Of a DNA stretch of 64,000 nt, positions 25,701-36,944 are shown in pieces. The position numbers and the translations under genes were made by a program. The notes beneath the pieces are model-generated. The model was not told the DNA's origin. It saw nothing but the letters and a program-made list of their open reading frames with translations, and made no database searches. The stretch covers positions 2,852,001 to 2,916,000 of the forward strand of contig NC_135244.1 in the NCBI RefSeq assembly GCF_947623445.1, read 5' to 3'. Within the stretch, counting starts at the first letter, position 1. The number at the start of each line of letters is the position of its first letter. This DNA is from Clavelina lepadiformis (lineage: Eukaryota > Chordata > Ascidiacea > Aplousobranchia > Clavelinidae).

Positions 25701-27551
25701 ATAAACTCGCAAATGCTTTGCGGCTGACTTAATTTTATTTCTGTTTTACTGAGTAGTACTTAGTAGCAGAATAGGGATAGCTTTTGCTTGATCAAAACTT
25801 TGCTGTTTGCTAACTGTAACTTATAATTGGAGTTTTCTACGTTTCCTCTAACTCAAGGATCAGACGTTATAATTATGCTGTGATTTTGTTCACTTTTAGC
25901 TGCTGCTCGGTTTTCTTACTTTCCTCTTTCCTGGTGCACGCTCGAGTTTAAGGAGCACTTATCTTCCTATCCATCAATTCTTCGGAGGTGCTATCCTGGT
26001 TTTAGCTGCAATCAGCTCAATTTCTGGCATAAATGAGAAGCTTTTTTTCGTTTATGCGTAAGTGGGTTATTGATTTTTTATTTTCAAGTTTTAATTTACT
26101 GAAGTTACTGCTTTTGTTTTTAAATCATTCCTTTGCAGTTTTAGTTACTCCAGCCTGGTTGTTTCAGAATGCCATTATGTCTTCTACAGATATAGGCCTA
26201 CATAGAGTTTTCATTGAGCATAAACTCTTAGTAAATTGCATTAGTTTGTTTTATCTTATCTTAAAATTGCAGTAAATGACAAAAATGTCATTGTAGTGTA
26301 AATGCTTGATAAATATTTGTATGATTTGTGATAAAATTCATTGAATGGTTTTTGTTACGCACATTAAAATAATTACTTATGTATTGGGTACTATAACATT
26401 TTTAAAGTTCTAAAATCATAGTTATAGCTGTGGAAGTATTAATTGATGCATCACTAGTTACCAGTTGTAAAAGCGCGATGATTTCCTAAACCAAAATACT
26501 TCCTGTCGCAACCAAAATGTTTGGTGCAGCATTATGAATGAATCACGTTGTAATTCTGTGACATTTCCTTTAAAATTAATGGTTCTTGTTGAATTGGGAT
26601 TCTAATTTCATTCAGAATCTATTTTTAGGTTTCGTGGTCTTTGACGTTTAAGTGTTTTAGAACTAATTTAATAACATTTAATGAAGGCGAAACATGTTAA
26701 ATTTGTTGTATGTGCAATGTCCTTTGATTAGCTTTGTGTATGTTTTATCAAGATTATTTTGCATCATGTATTGATCAATGTGACGATTTATTTTCATGCC
26801 TTTTGCGAATTTTGTATAAATTATTCATCATTTTGATCATCCTTTATCCCATGGAGAGCATTGAAAACGTGCTGATTGCCCGTGTGATACAAATCTGCTG
26901 AATATACTTATAAATGCAGTTTTCATTAGAAAACAAAAATATTAAAGAGCGTTGACAAATTTCAGAGGCTGGTTACAAAGCTGATTCAACCTAAATTGAA
27001 TTAAGTCTTTAGATGCGTGACGTGCACAAAAAGCATTCCGTTAAATATTGATTTATTGTGCGTCATAAGCGCCTACTGTGCTTTGTATTGATTTTATATA
27101 AACCGAAGCCATGTGATGTCATACTAATGCAGAGTCCTTATCTGGCGCTCCACCTGCTTACTGCGGCAGGGCACTGCAGTACTATAAGGGTGGCCTGTGC
27201 CTACTAAGCACTGCAGATCATAAAACTCGTGTCCCCTGCGTAATATATACAGCATGTTATACATTTTGGTACCCCTTCATACGGACATACTATTCACTGA
27301 AAAATCTCAACGACGTTTCATCTTTCGATTACAGGAAAGACCCCAAGAACCCGGATAAAGTCACTTATCCTCAGCTTCCTGGGGGAGCGGTATTTGGGAA
27401 CGTCTGCGGGCTTGTTGTGGTTGCTTTCGTCTTCCTTATTCTCTTCATCATCCAGAGGTCAGAGTGGAAGAGACCGACAGACCCCGAGGAGGAGGCTCTT
27501 AGTATTCACTTTCGAAGAGTCGTCTCCCAAGGATCAGAAGACTCGGGTTAA
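19797..27551 (+). CDS. Cytochrome b561 family ferric/ascorbate reductase, gene A (263 aa, 6 exons)
   Basis: Members of this family are six-helix di-haem membrane proteins that move electrons from ascorbate across vesicle, lysosomal or plasma membranes to ferric iron or monodehydroascorbate. Exons: 19797-19868, 20483-20624, 25272-25370, 25564-25667, 25900-26057, 27335-27551; coding phase closes at every junction. The four family haem-ligand histidines are present: H57 (FNLHPLCM), H91 (KLIHAGLL), H125 (YSLHSWCG) and H164 (LPIHQFFGG). Helices alternate with these, and the tail is acidic and cytosolic. Length is normal. The start is the ATG at 19797, matching MPG... of the neighbouring paralogue. 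Intron 2 is swollen from about 270 bp to 4.6 kb by a transposon at 20658-25028. The closest vertebrate types are CYB561A3 or CYBRD1; I cannot choose between them. Confidence 0.93.
20658..21172 (+). repeat. Left terminal inverted repeat of the intronic transposon
   Basis: About 515 bp, matching the inverse complement of 24511-25028. It is nearly identical over most of its length; one indel near 20678-20690 separates it from the right copy. It includes a chance open frame that appears on both copies. Confidence 0.9.
21401..23977 (-). pseudogene. Broken transposase of the intronic transposon (about 850 codons in three frames)
   Basis: Three open pieces follow each other on the minus strand: 23977-23123 (284 aa), 23112-21625 (495 aa) and about 21646-21401. 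They are separated by single-frame shifts at an A4 run (23128-23131) and a C4 run (21638-21641). Piece 1 has a Cys-rich N-terminal part (RVCATCYKRF). Piece 2 carries an RNase-H-like catalytic core, with candidate acidic residues in LLDFAENY (~22375), SDGCAGQYKN (~22125) and SPCDGVGG (~22010). Piece 3 ends with FMHPPGP and CWVPFQQIL, a tail typical of this transposase family. Both breaks fall in short homopolymers, so they are either recent inactivating indels or sequencing errors. Such a protein would cut and paste the element. Confidence 0.85.
24511..25028 (-). repeat. Right terminal inverted repeat of the intronic transposon
   Basis: Inverse complement of 20658-21172. The two copies differ by very few substitutions in the compared 300 bases next to the 24690-24950 segment, which suggests recent insertion or conversion between ends. 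Confidence 0.9.
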
Positions 27552-30500
27552 AGATGATTTTGAATTAACTTCGAGTGAACAGAATAATTCAAGTAGTGTT
27601 CATTAGAAAGCAATTGTTACATACAAGACCAGCACGGGTTAAGCACATCAACGTTGTCTGTAATGTCAATAACTTCATGATAAATATCTAAAATTTCTTT
27701 TGTAACATTTCATGATATTTCTGATGGCCTCGGCTGTTTTTCGAAAAATGTGTCGGTAAATCTCTGTTATACCTTTGCCATATCCTTTATCTTTAATTTG
27801 ACTCTAATTTTCTTCTTAAAGCATGGCTAATTGAGCAAGACCTGTATACAGCGTGAAATGCCAACTATATTCTGGCTTCATATTTGTTTGATCTTAACAT
27901 TACTCTTCCTGTTCACACATCATGAGATTTTTTCATTTTGCGCTTAATTTCATGTTTTTCCCACACTTGGTTAGGAGAGCCATTGATATCATTTCTATAG
28001 CAAAGATTTGCCCGTAGGATTTAACGCGGAATATACATAGTTGGCGGTATATTATTGCTATCTATTTGTTATCACTTAAAAAAATGAACTTCACTTATAT
28101 TCTGCCACTAATGAAGCTAGACCACCACAAATGCGACATATCTTATAATATAGACAACGGGAATTTAACGGGAATATATTGCTGTTCGTAAGTGCTGGCT
28201 TTTGTGGCATGTGATATCTTTTCCGTCATAAAGGGTGTGTTTTGCTTATTTACTTGTTTTATATGTTGCATCTATTATGTCTTCGTTGTGTAATGCAGTG
28301 TCCCACTTCGCCATGCAGGTTTCATGTCTGTGAACATTTGTCGTTTGTGTCGTGTTTTGTTTATTGTCTTTACCGGTTATGCGAATCGGGTGAAAGATTA
28401 TGAAATCTCGAAGAAGTTTAAATTTAAGAAACGTTTCTGCGTTTGAGGTTGCTTTTGTGCCTAATACATTTACCATGTGCATTACCAGGAAGAATAAGTT
28501 CTTAAAATTGATTCCTAGTTTAGTGGTCGAAGGGCGTGCTTACAAATTACCAGCTGATTCCAATAACTTTATGCAACGTTGCTCGTCTACTTAGACATAG
28601 ATGCTGACTAAGGTTATTCAAATACTGTAAGAGCAATTTAAACACGTTTTACTCAGCGCTTTTTGGGTCAGTTCCTGAAGTTTCAATGGGACGCGCTTGG
28701 TTGCCAACAATAAAAACAAAGTAACGTCATCCCAGCAGTAAGTTTCTTAAAGTAGTAATATCACTCAAATGATATTTTAAATTATAATTTACTGTCGGTT
28801 TTTACCAAGAATTTTCGATTGTGATTTTTTCCTTTTTAAAGAGTTGGAATGGAATGGGAACTTACAAATCAATACGTATATCGGCTCTCATTGGCTTGAG
28901 TGCAAAGCAGTAGGAGAGTTTGCATGCTATTGTTACATTAGCAACACCATTGTGACATTGCTCATGTAACTTACATTGGAAACAGGCTCGTACGGCCAAA
29001 TGGTCAAGTCTAGTTTTACAAATTTACTTTCAAACCCTGAAATTCATGTTTGGATAAACTAGTCAAAGAAAAACAAAAAGGACTCCAAAACCGCGTTGGA
29101 TTGATATTATTTAACGAATGACACTGGAAAGATACTTCAGCAGTTAGAAATAAAAACAGCAGTGAAGGGGAATGATTTGTACAGGACATGATAGTCGCGA
29201 ACAGATGAACAGATAATGTCGGTCGACTTTTACACGAGTGGGCGCTCGTAGATCAACTCTGGTGTGCATGAAGAGAAAAAATATTTTGCTCACTTGACAC
29301 TTGATTAATTTTGCATGTTTCACTGACTTCTTGTCCAGCCCAGTTTATACGTTATTCAACTATTCCAGGCCTTACGCCAGTTTGTTTTAAAATTTCAATC
29401 CAGTGTAATAGTTGTCAAAAGCGAAGGCAATCAAACATACGACAACCTTATAAGGGAATTTTTAGCTGTTGCTGTACGCTCAATTTTCCATAAGAAATTT
29501 TGGCGTTGGAAATTCTCAAAACTTGAATTTTAGTTGCTAAAGTTTGGGTTAAACTTTGCAGGAGCCTATATATGAGTTTTCTTATTTTTCAAAACATTAA
29601 CTTGTTTTTAACCAAAGTTTATTAAGCAAAGGGTGAATTAGCCTAATCGTTTTTGATCACAAAAAATACGACAGTACCGGAGTTTACTGTGAAGTTTTTG
29701 ATATGCAGCGTATTCGTATAAGCTTATATTCGTACAATTTGTTACACATCACATCCGAAAATCGGGAAATGTTTTGAAATCAACCTATAGCCTACTGTAC
29801 TTTGAATTGGCCCAATAGACGACGTTTTTAGCTTTCCGAAAAAAGCCGTTGCAGTTTTTGCAAAGCTTTTTTTATAAAAAAAAAAAAAGTCTATAGGAAG
29901 CAATTAAGTGTGGCTAAAACGGCTGGCCGCGTCCATAAGGAACACTGTGGCATATCGTCTCGTCTAAACATGTTAGCCTAGAATTCTGTGACGTTGTTAG
30001 TCGTGCTTATAGTATAGGCCTACTCCGACCCGTTCTTAACAAATACGGTTCGACCGTTTGAATTAAGTTAATTTTAATTTTTGTTATTTTTTATGAGTGC
30101 AAAATCTAAAATCGGGCAAGTTTATAGTGCAGACAAGTTATTATGGGTTCCAAATCGAATATTATCAAAGATTTTGCGTTGGTGACTAAGATTATAGCTG
30201 GTCTTCTTTTTCACCAAACGACTAATTTGTTTTTGAAAGATTTGCCTAACAACGTTTGTTAAAAGCGCGTTTATGCTCTGATCGGCTTTTGTGACTTTGT
30301 AATAAAGAATTTGCACATCAAAAACGGTTCCAATTATGCGTTGGATTATAACGTCATAATGATAACTCACTGATGTTTGTTCCGAGTTTTTCTGATTTTC
30401 AGGCTTGCTCGACGGCCCTCCCAAAATTGTTAGTTAAATATTTAAGGAATTTCAATTAGAGTCTTTTATAAAAAACTACTTGCCTATTCACAGACAACTT

Positions 30501-30564
30501 TTCAGCCTGAATTGCTTTTATACATTCTGTATCGAGTTATATTCTTTGCTAAAACCTTTCCAAA
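27552..30564. other. Intergenic region between the two cytochrome b561 genes
   Basis: It holds the 3' untranslated region of gene A and the promoter of gene B. I found no supported exon. A minus-strand frame at 30424-30122 is open for 100 codons but lacks an ATG and has no recognised motif. An A-rich tract lies at about 29875-29888. Confidence 0.35.
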
Positions 30565-32280
30565 ATGCCTGGCAACAACTTTTTGGAAGATAGCGACCTT
30601 CGCGGATTTCCATGGATAGTTGCCATATCTCAGGTTTTACAAGAAATTTTAGTAAAAATGATTAAATACTTTTGGTCTAGTTCCTCTAATTTGTAAGATA
30701 TTCGATAAGAATTATGCTCTCAAATGGATTTATTGTTACGTAATGTACAGCATTACAAAGTTTTAGTCCATTGATTTTTATAGGTGATTGGCATTGTAAT
30801 GCTGGCAATGGTGATTGTGTGGTTGAAAGCTTATCTCGGTGGTTTTGCGTGGAACGGAGGGTTACAAGAGTTCAACGTGCATCCGCTATGCATGATTTTA
30901 GGAATGATTTTCTTATACGCAGAAGGTACTCTAGTGATAATTTCAATATTGACGATGCCAAATATATGTTTACGTTATGTGCCACTAACTAACTAATCGT
31001 ATCACCGTTATTATTCACCGTTTTCAAGAAGCAACTCGTGTTGTTTCCTCAAAACACTTGCATGAAAGCGAACGCTGGCAAATTCATTTGTTTGTTTAGC
31101 CACCCTGGTCTACAGAGTCTTACGCAATTGCGAAAAGCTCAAAGTCAAGTTGATCCACGCTGGCTTGTTATGCTTTGCATTGATAGCCATGATAGTAGGT
31201 ATGCACTGTTGTGGTCTTGTGCTGTTTTGTCAACTGCATTTTTATGTTCTTTCCTGTGATTTTAAACTTAACGTTTTATTAACTTTTTTAGGTCTTGTTG
31301 CTGTATTTACTTTTCATAACGACAGCCATATTTCAAACTTGTACAGCTTGCACAGTTGGTGCGGGATCGCAACAATTTCGATGTTTTGTGCTCAGGTATC
31401 TAAGGCTATAGAACACAACACTCTATAACTTAATAATTTATAACAACTCTTTCCGGTTTGCTTTTCTGGTCGGTTTAAATGTTTTTATAGTTTGTTCTTG
31501 GGTTTTTGATCTTCCTTTTTCCCGAAGCCAACTCAGATATAAAGAGCACTTATCTTTCTCTTCATCAATTCTTCGGAGGTGCTATCCTGGTTTTAGCTGC
31601 GATCAGCACAATTTCTGGGATAAATGAGAAGCTTTTTTTCGTTTACGCGTAAGTCGGTTTTGAATTTTTCGCTCTCAAGTAGCAGTTCACTGTAGTGTTT
31701 AAATTATTTCAATAAATTTTTAATTACTCCAACCTGATTACATGACGTGTTGTTTGGTTTTGGTTCCAACCTGATGTTTCGTTTGGTAGGCTATATCGTT
31801 TCTCGTGGATAGCCTTGCCGTGCTTATGGTTTTCAAATTAATTTTTTTCATCCGTATATCGATTATTATTTTTTATATCCTCACATAATCTATGTCTTTT
31901 TACATCGCTTTGAAGTTGCCGATCTTTCAATCTTTTAAACTTGAGTTAATCAAATTTAAGTAATTGTGAATGCGAATGCGTATAAGCTAATTAACAAAAC
32001 ACAAATGTTTATGGTCAACTGGCATTCAATAGACCTATGCCTATGGCCTACTTATTGTTGAAAGAGAATTAACAACCATGTTATGTCGTCTTTTAGAAAA
32101 AAACCCAAAAGCTATTCGCAACTTCCCGGCGGAGCAGTGTTCGGCAACGTGCTCGGTATTGTCGTCGTTATATTTGTTTGTTTCATCCTCTTCATACTTC
32201 AGAAAACTGAATGGAAGAGGCCAAAAGAAGAAGATCTATTCTTTGAACCTATCCTATCTGAAGGCTCGGACAACGAATGA
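30565..32280 (+). CDS. Cytochrome b561 family ferric/ascorbate reductase, gene B (251 aa, 6 exons)
   Basis: A tandem paralogue of the gene just upstream, with the same predicted role in transmembrane electron transfer from ascorbate. Exons: 30565-30633, 30784-30925, 31100-31198, 31292-31395, 31491-31648, 32097-32280. Exons 2 to 5 have exactly the same lengths (142, 99, 104, 158) and phases as gene A. The haem histidines are H56, H90, H124 and H163. The introns are short and contain no transposon. The protein begins MPGNNFLEDSDLRGFPW, parallel to gene A, and ends with an acidic tail. AATAAA at 32722-32727 or ATTAAA at 32619-32624 could end the transcript. The 3' half of exon 5 is much closer to gene A than the other exons are. 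Confidence 0.93.
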
Positions 32281-34201
32281 TGACGCTCTTTTGTACATTT
32301 TGCTGGTTCGAGAAAAGCTTAGATTGCAGCTTGTTATGCGTTGAAGCCTAGGTTTAAACATTTGTTGTTTTAAAACTTTTTACATTTGTCCTAACAATAC
32401 GTGTTGCACAAACACATTTTCAGCAGCCTAAAAGCGACAGTTCGACTGTTAATAATTAAGAATACTAGTCTAGAAACTATGTATGCTTAACCTTTACTTG
32501 TCACGTAGTTCAGCCTTTTCATTGAGACTGTGTGTGCAATTTTCGTGTTTTTGTGCAGCTTGGCGTCGATATGTTTGCTTGTTGTTGTCTTTTGAATTAT
32601 TTCAATTTTCCTTGGTTAATTAAAGAACTCTTGATGATAAATAGACTCATTGGTGAGCGCATTCGTTCCATTGGGGCACACTAATGTAGGCTACTGTATT
32701 TCCAGACAACATACCATTTTGAATAAAAAAGCTATAGCCTGTAGAGTTTAATTTGTAAGAATATTGTAAAAAATTAACTTTTTATATCTATACAAACCTT
32801 GAAACTATAACCTACAGGTCATATAGTTACACACAGTTTTTATGTGAAGAACATATGTTTCAGCTTGGTAGAAAAGTTGTGTTTTCTAGCTGCTATCGAT
32901 GCCTTTATTGCTTATAGATTAGACCAATTTTAACCCTAATTTCCTTCCGATGAATTTCATATGTAATTTTTATAATCTTGCACTGTCGTGGCCCGTGGGC
33001 TTGTGCCGTTAGGCCTACTATAACTATTAGGCTACTATAAAAACTATATTACTACTACTATAAAAATATTTGTTTTGGCTGTCTAATGTTTAAATTTTTG
33101 CTGTAAAATAAACATAGCCTAATGTGACTCGAGTTTACATTATCCCAGCACTGTAGTATAGGCCTATAAGTGTTTTAGTATTATTAAACTGAATTTAACC
33201 TCTGTGTAATTTGTAGCGTTCGTTATCTTGTCCACTAGAAAGCGGCAAGGCACCACGTTTATATGTTTTTTATTTTTCAAAGTTTGTATTTCGTATCAGT
33301 TGGTTTATAGACTAGGATCACACAGACGTTCTTAGGAGACGTCTCTCCACATCAAGCTATGCCCGTGCTTCGGCATATGTTTGCTTGTCAATTACATAAA
33401 TTCAAGTTGACCTTGACCAGTTGAAGACTAGCAGAAACTGATCAACTTTATGTGTAGCGTAGTAACCAAGTATAGGGCCAGAGTAACCAAATGGAGAGCC
33501 TGTGATAAATTGTCTGCAGGCCTTGAAATTGTTTACTTCTAAGTAGCGATTTAACTTGTTTTGAAAAATTGACAAACACTATAGTTTAGCTATAGTGTCT
33601 ACTTGCAAAAGTTCTCTATAAATTCCCCAAATTAAAAAAAAGCTTTGTAAATAAATTATTTTATAAAGGAGTTAATACAATAAAACAATTTTTTACTTGA
33701 ATTAAAAATGATATTAATTTGCTCGGAGCCGATGGCAACTGCCACAGTTGTCACTGCGTTAATCTTGTCGAAGCTTGTATTGCCTTGGTCCTGACTATAT
33801 TCTGTTAATAAAGGACCAAGGCACTATTTCATAATTTACGATAATAATCAGAGTAACACACACAACATCATATCATAAAAATCTACAAACATCAATAGCT
33901 GGTAGTCTGGCTTCAAAACTCGAAAAGGCCCCAAGTCTGTAGCAACAAAACGCCACCTCACGCTTTATCTGCAAACTTTCTAGTTTTTGGGATTTTTGGT
34001 AGTAAGGTATGCAGACCTATAGCCGTCGATGCCATAGGCGGCACCGCCTAACGGTATGCGCCTATCCCGTGTGGCGGTACCTAACAATGAAAATGATCAA
34101 ATTTGAAATTTAGTAGTAAATATAAAGTTTGATCGTTTTCTTAAGAACCATTAGCGGGTCTAGGCCTAGTATACAAGTATACAACCACAGGATGCCTTAT
34201 A
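32281..34201. other. Intergenic; 3' UTR of gene B and a diverged repeat
   Basis: No exon was recognised. It contains the second copy of the dispersed repeat (about 33245-33395) and several copies of the palindrome TAGGCCTA. A short imperfect hairpin lies near 34030-34080. Confidence 0.35.
33245..33395 (+). repeat. Diverged dispersed repeat, copy 2
   Basis: Partner of 17410-17580, same orientation. See that entry for shared blocks. Neither copy shows clear terminal repeats or a target duplication. Confidence 0.45.
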
Positions 34202-36231
34202 TGCTAGACCAGTGGTTCCCAACACGTTTTTAAGGCGACCCATTTTTAAAAAAAATTCAGATTTATAAAATCTTGCGACCCAAGTAAATTGTCGTATGAT
34301 TTTAAAAGTTACACAAGATTGCGTTGCAAATACACAGCACTTCAAAAGCAGCAACTTTTTCTGAAAATAATATGTTTATCAATTCATATATCACACCAAT
34401 GAGATAACTGTGCTCGCTTGCTGTGAGTGAGTTTTTGAAATCGAGGCTTATTTTACTTTAGCATAGCCGCAAATCGGCTTCAACTTTCAGACGGTTTCGC
34501 TGTTTAGTTTTCAATGCACACATGGCGCTAAATCCAGTTTCACAAAGCCAAGTTGTTGTAATTGAATCAGTTTTTGAATCACAAATTTTGAAACTATGGG
34601 ATACACTTTGTGCATGGAAGCAGAATATTTGGGTTATTTGTCTTTGAAGGACGCAAAAAGAATACGATTTGCTGCTTCTGTCGTCATGTCCATAAACTGT
34701 TCTGCTACATGGATGGGAAGTTGAGACAGGTCCTTTCCTGCAAATGGATCAATTATCAAATCATTTTGGCTATTAGGTGTTGGAGATTCACCATAGTAGT
34801 GCACAAACTTTTGGGCAAGTTGTTCCAAGTGTCCAATTATAGTTTGCTTGATATCAACTTCCTTGCCACAAATATATTGCGTTAGCTCAGGAAACATATC
34901 GTACTCATTTCTAGTGACAAAACTTTTCCAGAGTACGAGTTTTTTGTTGTAAGCAGAAACTTTGGCGGCGTGATCAATCACCGTAAAACAATTTCCTTGC
35001 AAAGATAAATTTCGAGAATTCATTCAGTCAAATACAGTATGTCGGCAAGGTAAGCAACTTTTGCGTTGAAATTTTCTTCCCAAAAACTTCTCGGCTAATC
35101 CTACATAGTTGTGTTGCTTCAGGAAGATAGCAATCTCCTCCCGGAAACCACAAACTCGCTTTAAGACACGACCTCGTGACAACCATCGCACTTCCGTGTG
35201 CAGCAGCAGAGCTTGATAATCCGAATCCGTGTCAGTGCACAAAAAGGAAAACAAACGCTGATTTAGTGGCCTTGCTTTGATGAAGTTTACACACTGCACA
35301 ACATTATTCAACACTTCGTGCGGCTCCCAAGACATATTTTTTGCAGCAACGGCCTTTCTGTGGAGAAAGCAATGAGTCCACAAAACATTTGAGGCTTTGT
35401 CTTTGATTCGTTTTACCACACCAGACTTGATGCCAGTACAAGCTGCTGCGCCATCGGTGCAAATGACAGCACATTTATCCCAAGGAATGGAATACTCCGT
35501 AAAGAAATAATCCAACAATTGAAAAATATCTTTACCTTTGGTGTGCAGTTTTAGTGGTTTGCAAAATAGCATATCTTCATTCATACAGCTTCATTGTTGA
35601 TAAAGCTGATAAAGACGGAAAGTTGGGGCAAACATTCAATGTCGGCAGATTCACCCAATTGAATGGAATAAAAGGATGAAGAAATTTCATTTAACTCTTC
35701 ACTTTCTCTCTCACCAATCATTATTTTTACTACTTCTTTCATAACTGGCATTATCAACTTCTCACCATCTGTAGTTTTTCTGCTTAGCAATTTGATAGGC
35801 CGCAACATACGAAGAGTAAACAGCAACGGTTGTTTTATCACTACTTTTTTGATCTTGAATCGATTTCAACTTGCTCTTAAAAAATTCAACAGGCTTATTC
35901 ACACAGTTTGGATCATTTGCGGATTGCATGAAATAAGTTCACACGACGCGCTTAAAACTTTTTCACTGCGGGAGCTCTTTGTACCACAAAATGCAACTGA
36001 TGCGAAATTACTCAAGCGTCACGCAGAACAGCTTTCTCATTTCACGACATAAAATGCTTCATGTCTTGGAGTTTATATTTTCAAGTTTTGTGATCTCTTC
36101 AAGTTTTCAATTTTTTTATTGTAATTTTTCGCTCAAGATACAATATGCCTAAAAAGCAAGCGACCCAAAACAATAACCTGGCGACCCAACTTTGGGTCGC
36201 GACCCATGCGTTGGGAACCACGGTGCTAGAC
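34202..36231. mobile_element. Decayed hAT transposon (2014 bp) with 8-bp target duplication
   Basis: The element spans 34210-36223. It opens CAGTGGTTCCCAAC, and the right end is GTTGGGAACCACGG. TGCTAGAC flanks it on both sides (34202-34209, 36224-36231). Subterminal GGCGACCCA motifs are also inverted. It encodes a broken transposase on the minus strand. The perfect duplication shows it inserted as one unit here. Confidence 0.92.
34400..36050 (-). pseudogene. Remnant hAT transposase (ZBED5/FAM200/GTF2IRD2-tail type)
   Basis: Read right to left, the fragments are: a degenerate N-terminal part (36050-35850, with NKPVEFFKSKLKS-like sequence and stops); 35841-35581 (EKLIMPVMKEVVKIMIGE, then an internal loss); 35584-35024 (CAVICTDGAAACTG, THCFLHRKAVAAK, HTEVRWLSRGRVLKRV); 35023-34634 (YDMFPELTQYI); and a C-terminal hATC piece in another frame near 34560-34400 (LCETGFSAMCALKTK). 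This is the domain order of the hAT transposases that gave rise to ZBED5- and FAM200-like genes. Several stops and frame changes, and no single frame above 190 codons, show it is dead. Its job would have been excision and insertion of the surrounding element. Confidence 0.9.
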
Positions 36232-36625
36232 CTACCTACTCGAATTGTGACGTCATCTGGTTGTGCACTTGTATAATTAATAGACCCCCATTAGCGTCCT
36301 TAAGGTGCCTTTATTGCACAAAATCATTATATGTGGTTAAAATAAAATTCAATCAGTCAAGTGATCAAGTGATAGCCATACACAAATAACACAATAGGTT
36401 ATCTTCCTGATAATAAAAGACTATGAAAGAGGCACACTACAAATCTAACTGTACAAATAAGGAAAATTAGCGAAAAGTAACTATCCGCTCACCAATACGT
36501 GTGTGATATAATTATATACTGTGCAGTATATTAGCACAATAGGTTGGTCAGAAGAAATCATTGCACCGTTGTACGGCAATGTAAAAATAACAAACATTAC
36601 CAAAACGAAACTGGCAAATGATGTA

Positions 36626-36902
36626 CTGTATTTTACGGACCATAAGGCGCATCGGACTATAAGGCGCATTGTCAATAAATTGCTTTGATTAGTTTTTTGT
36701 TCATACATAAGGCGTATCGGACTATAAGGGCATATGGCTATAAGGCACATGTGTTACCGTATAAAGCTCATTAGAATACGTTGTGAGCATGCGCATACGC
36801 ATTATGATCCATACATTAGGCGCACCGGCTTATAAGGCGCACGATCAATCTATGAGGAGAAAAAAGGATTTAAAGTGCGCCTTATGGTCCGTAAAATACG
36901 GG
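36626..36902. mobile_element. Unclassified MITE with repeated ATAAGGCGCA units
   Basis: It opens CTGTATTTTACGGACCATAA and closes with the inverse complement, TTATGGTCCGTAAAATACGG. Inside there are further copies of a GGACTATAAGGCGCA-like unit in direct and near-direct order. I cannot see a clean target duplication, so the superfamily is open. It lies just past the stop codon of the minus-strand gene ending at 36945, so it may be in that gene's 3' untranslated region. Confidence 0.7.
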
Positions 36903-36944
36903 AATTTTTACTCGTTATACATATAACACTGAATCACGAACAAA

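Noticed and set aside
30122-30424. 100-codon minus-strand frame upstream of b561 gene B
   Set aside because: Lacks an ATG, has no partner exon I could phase, and no family resemblance.
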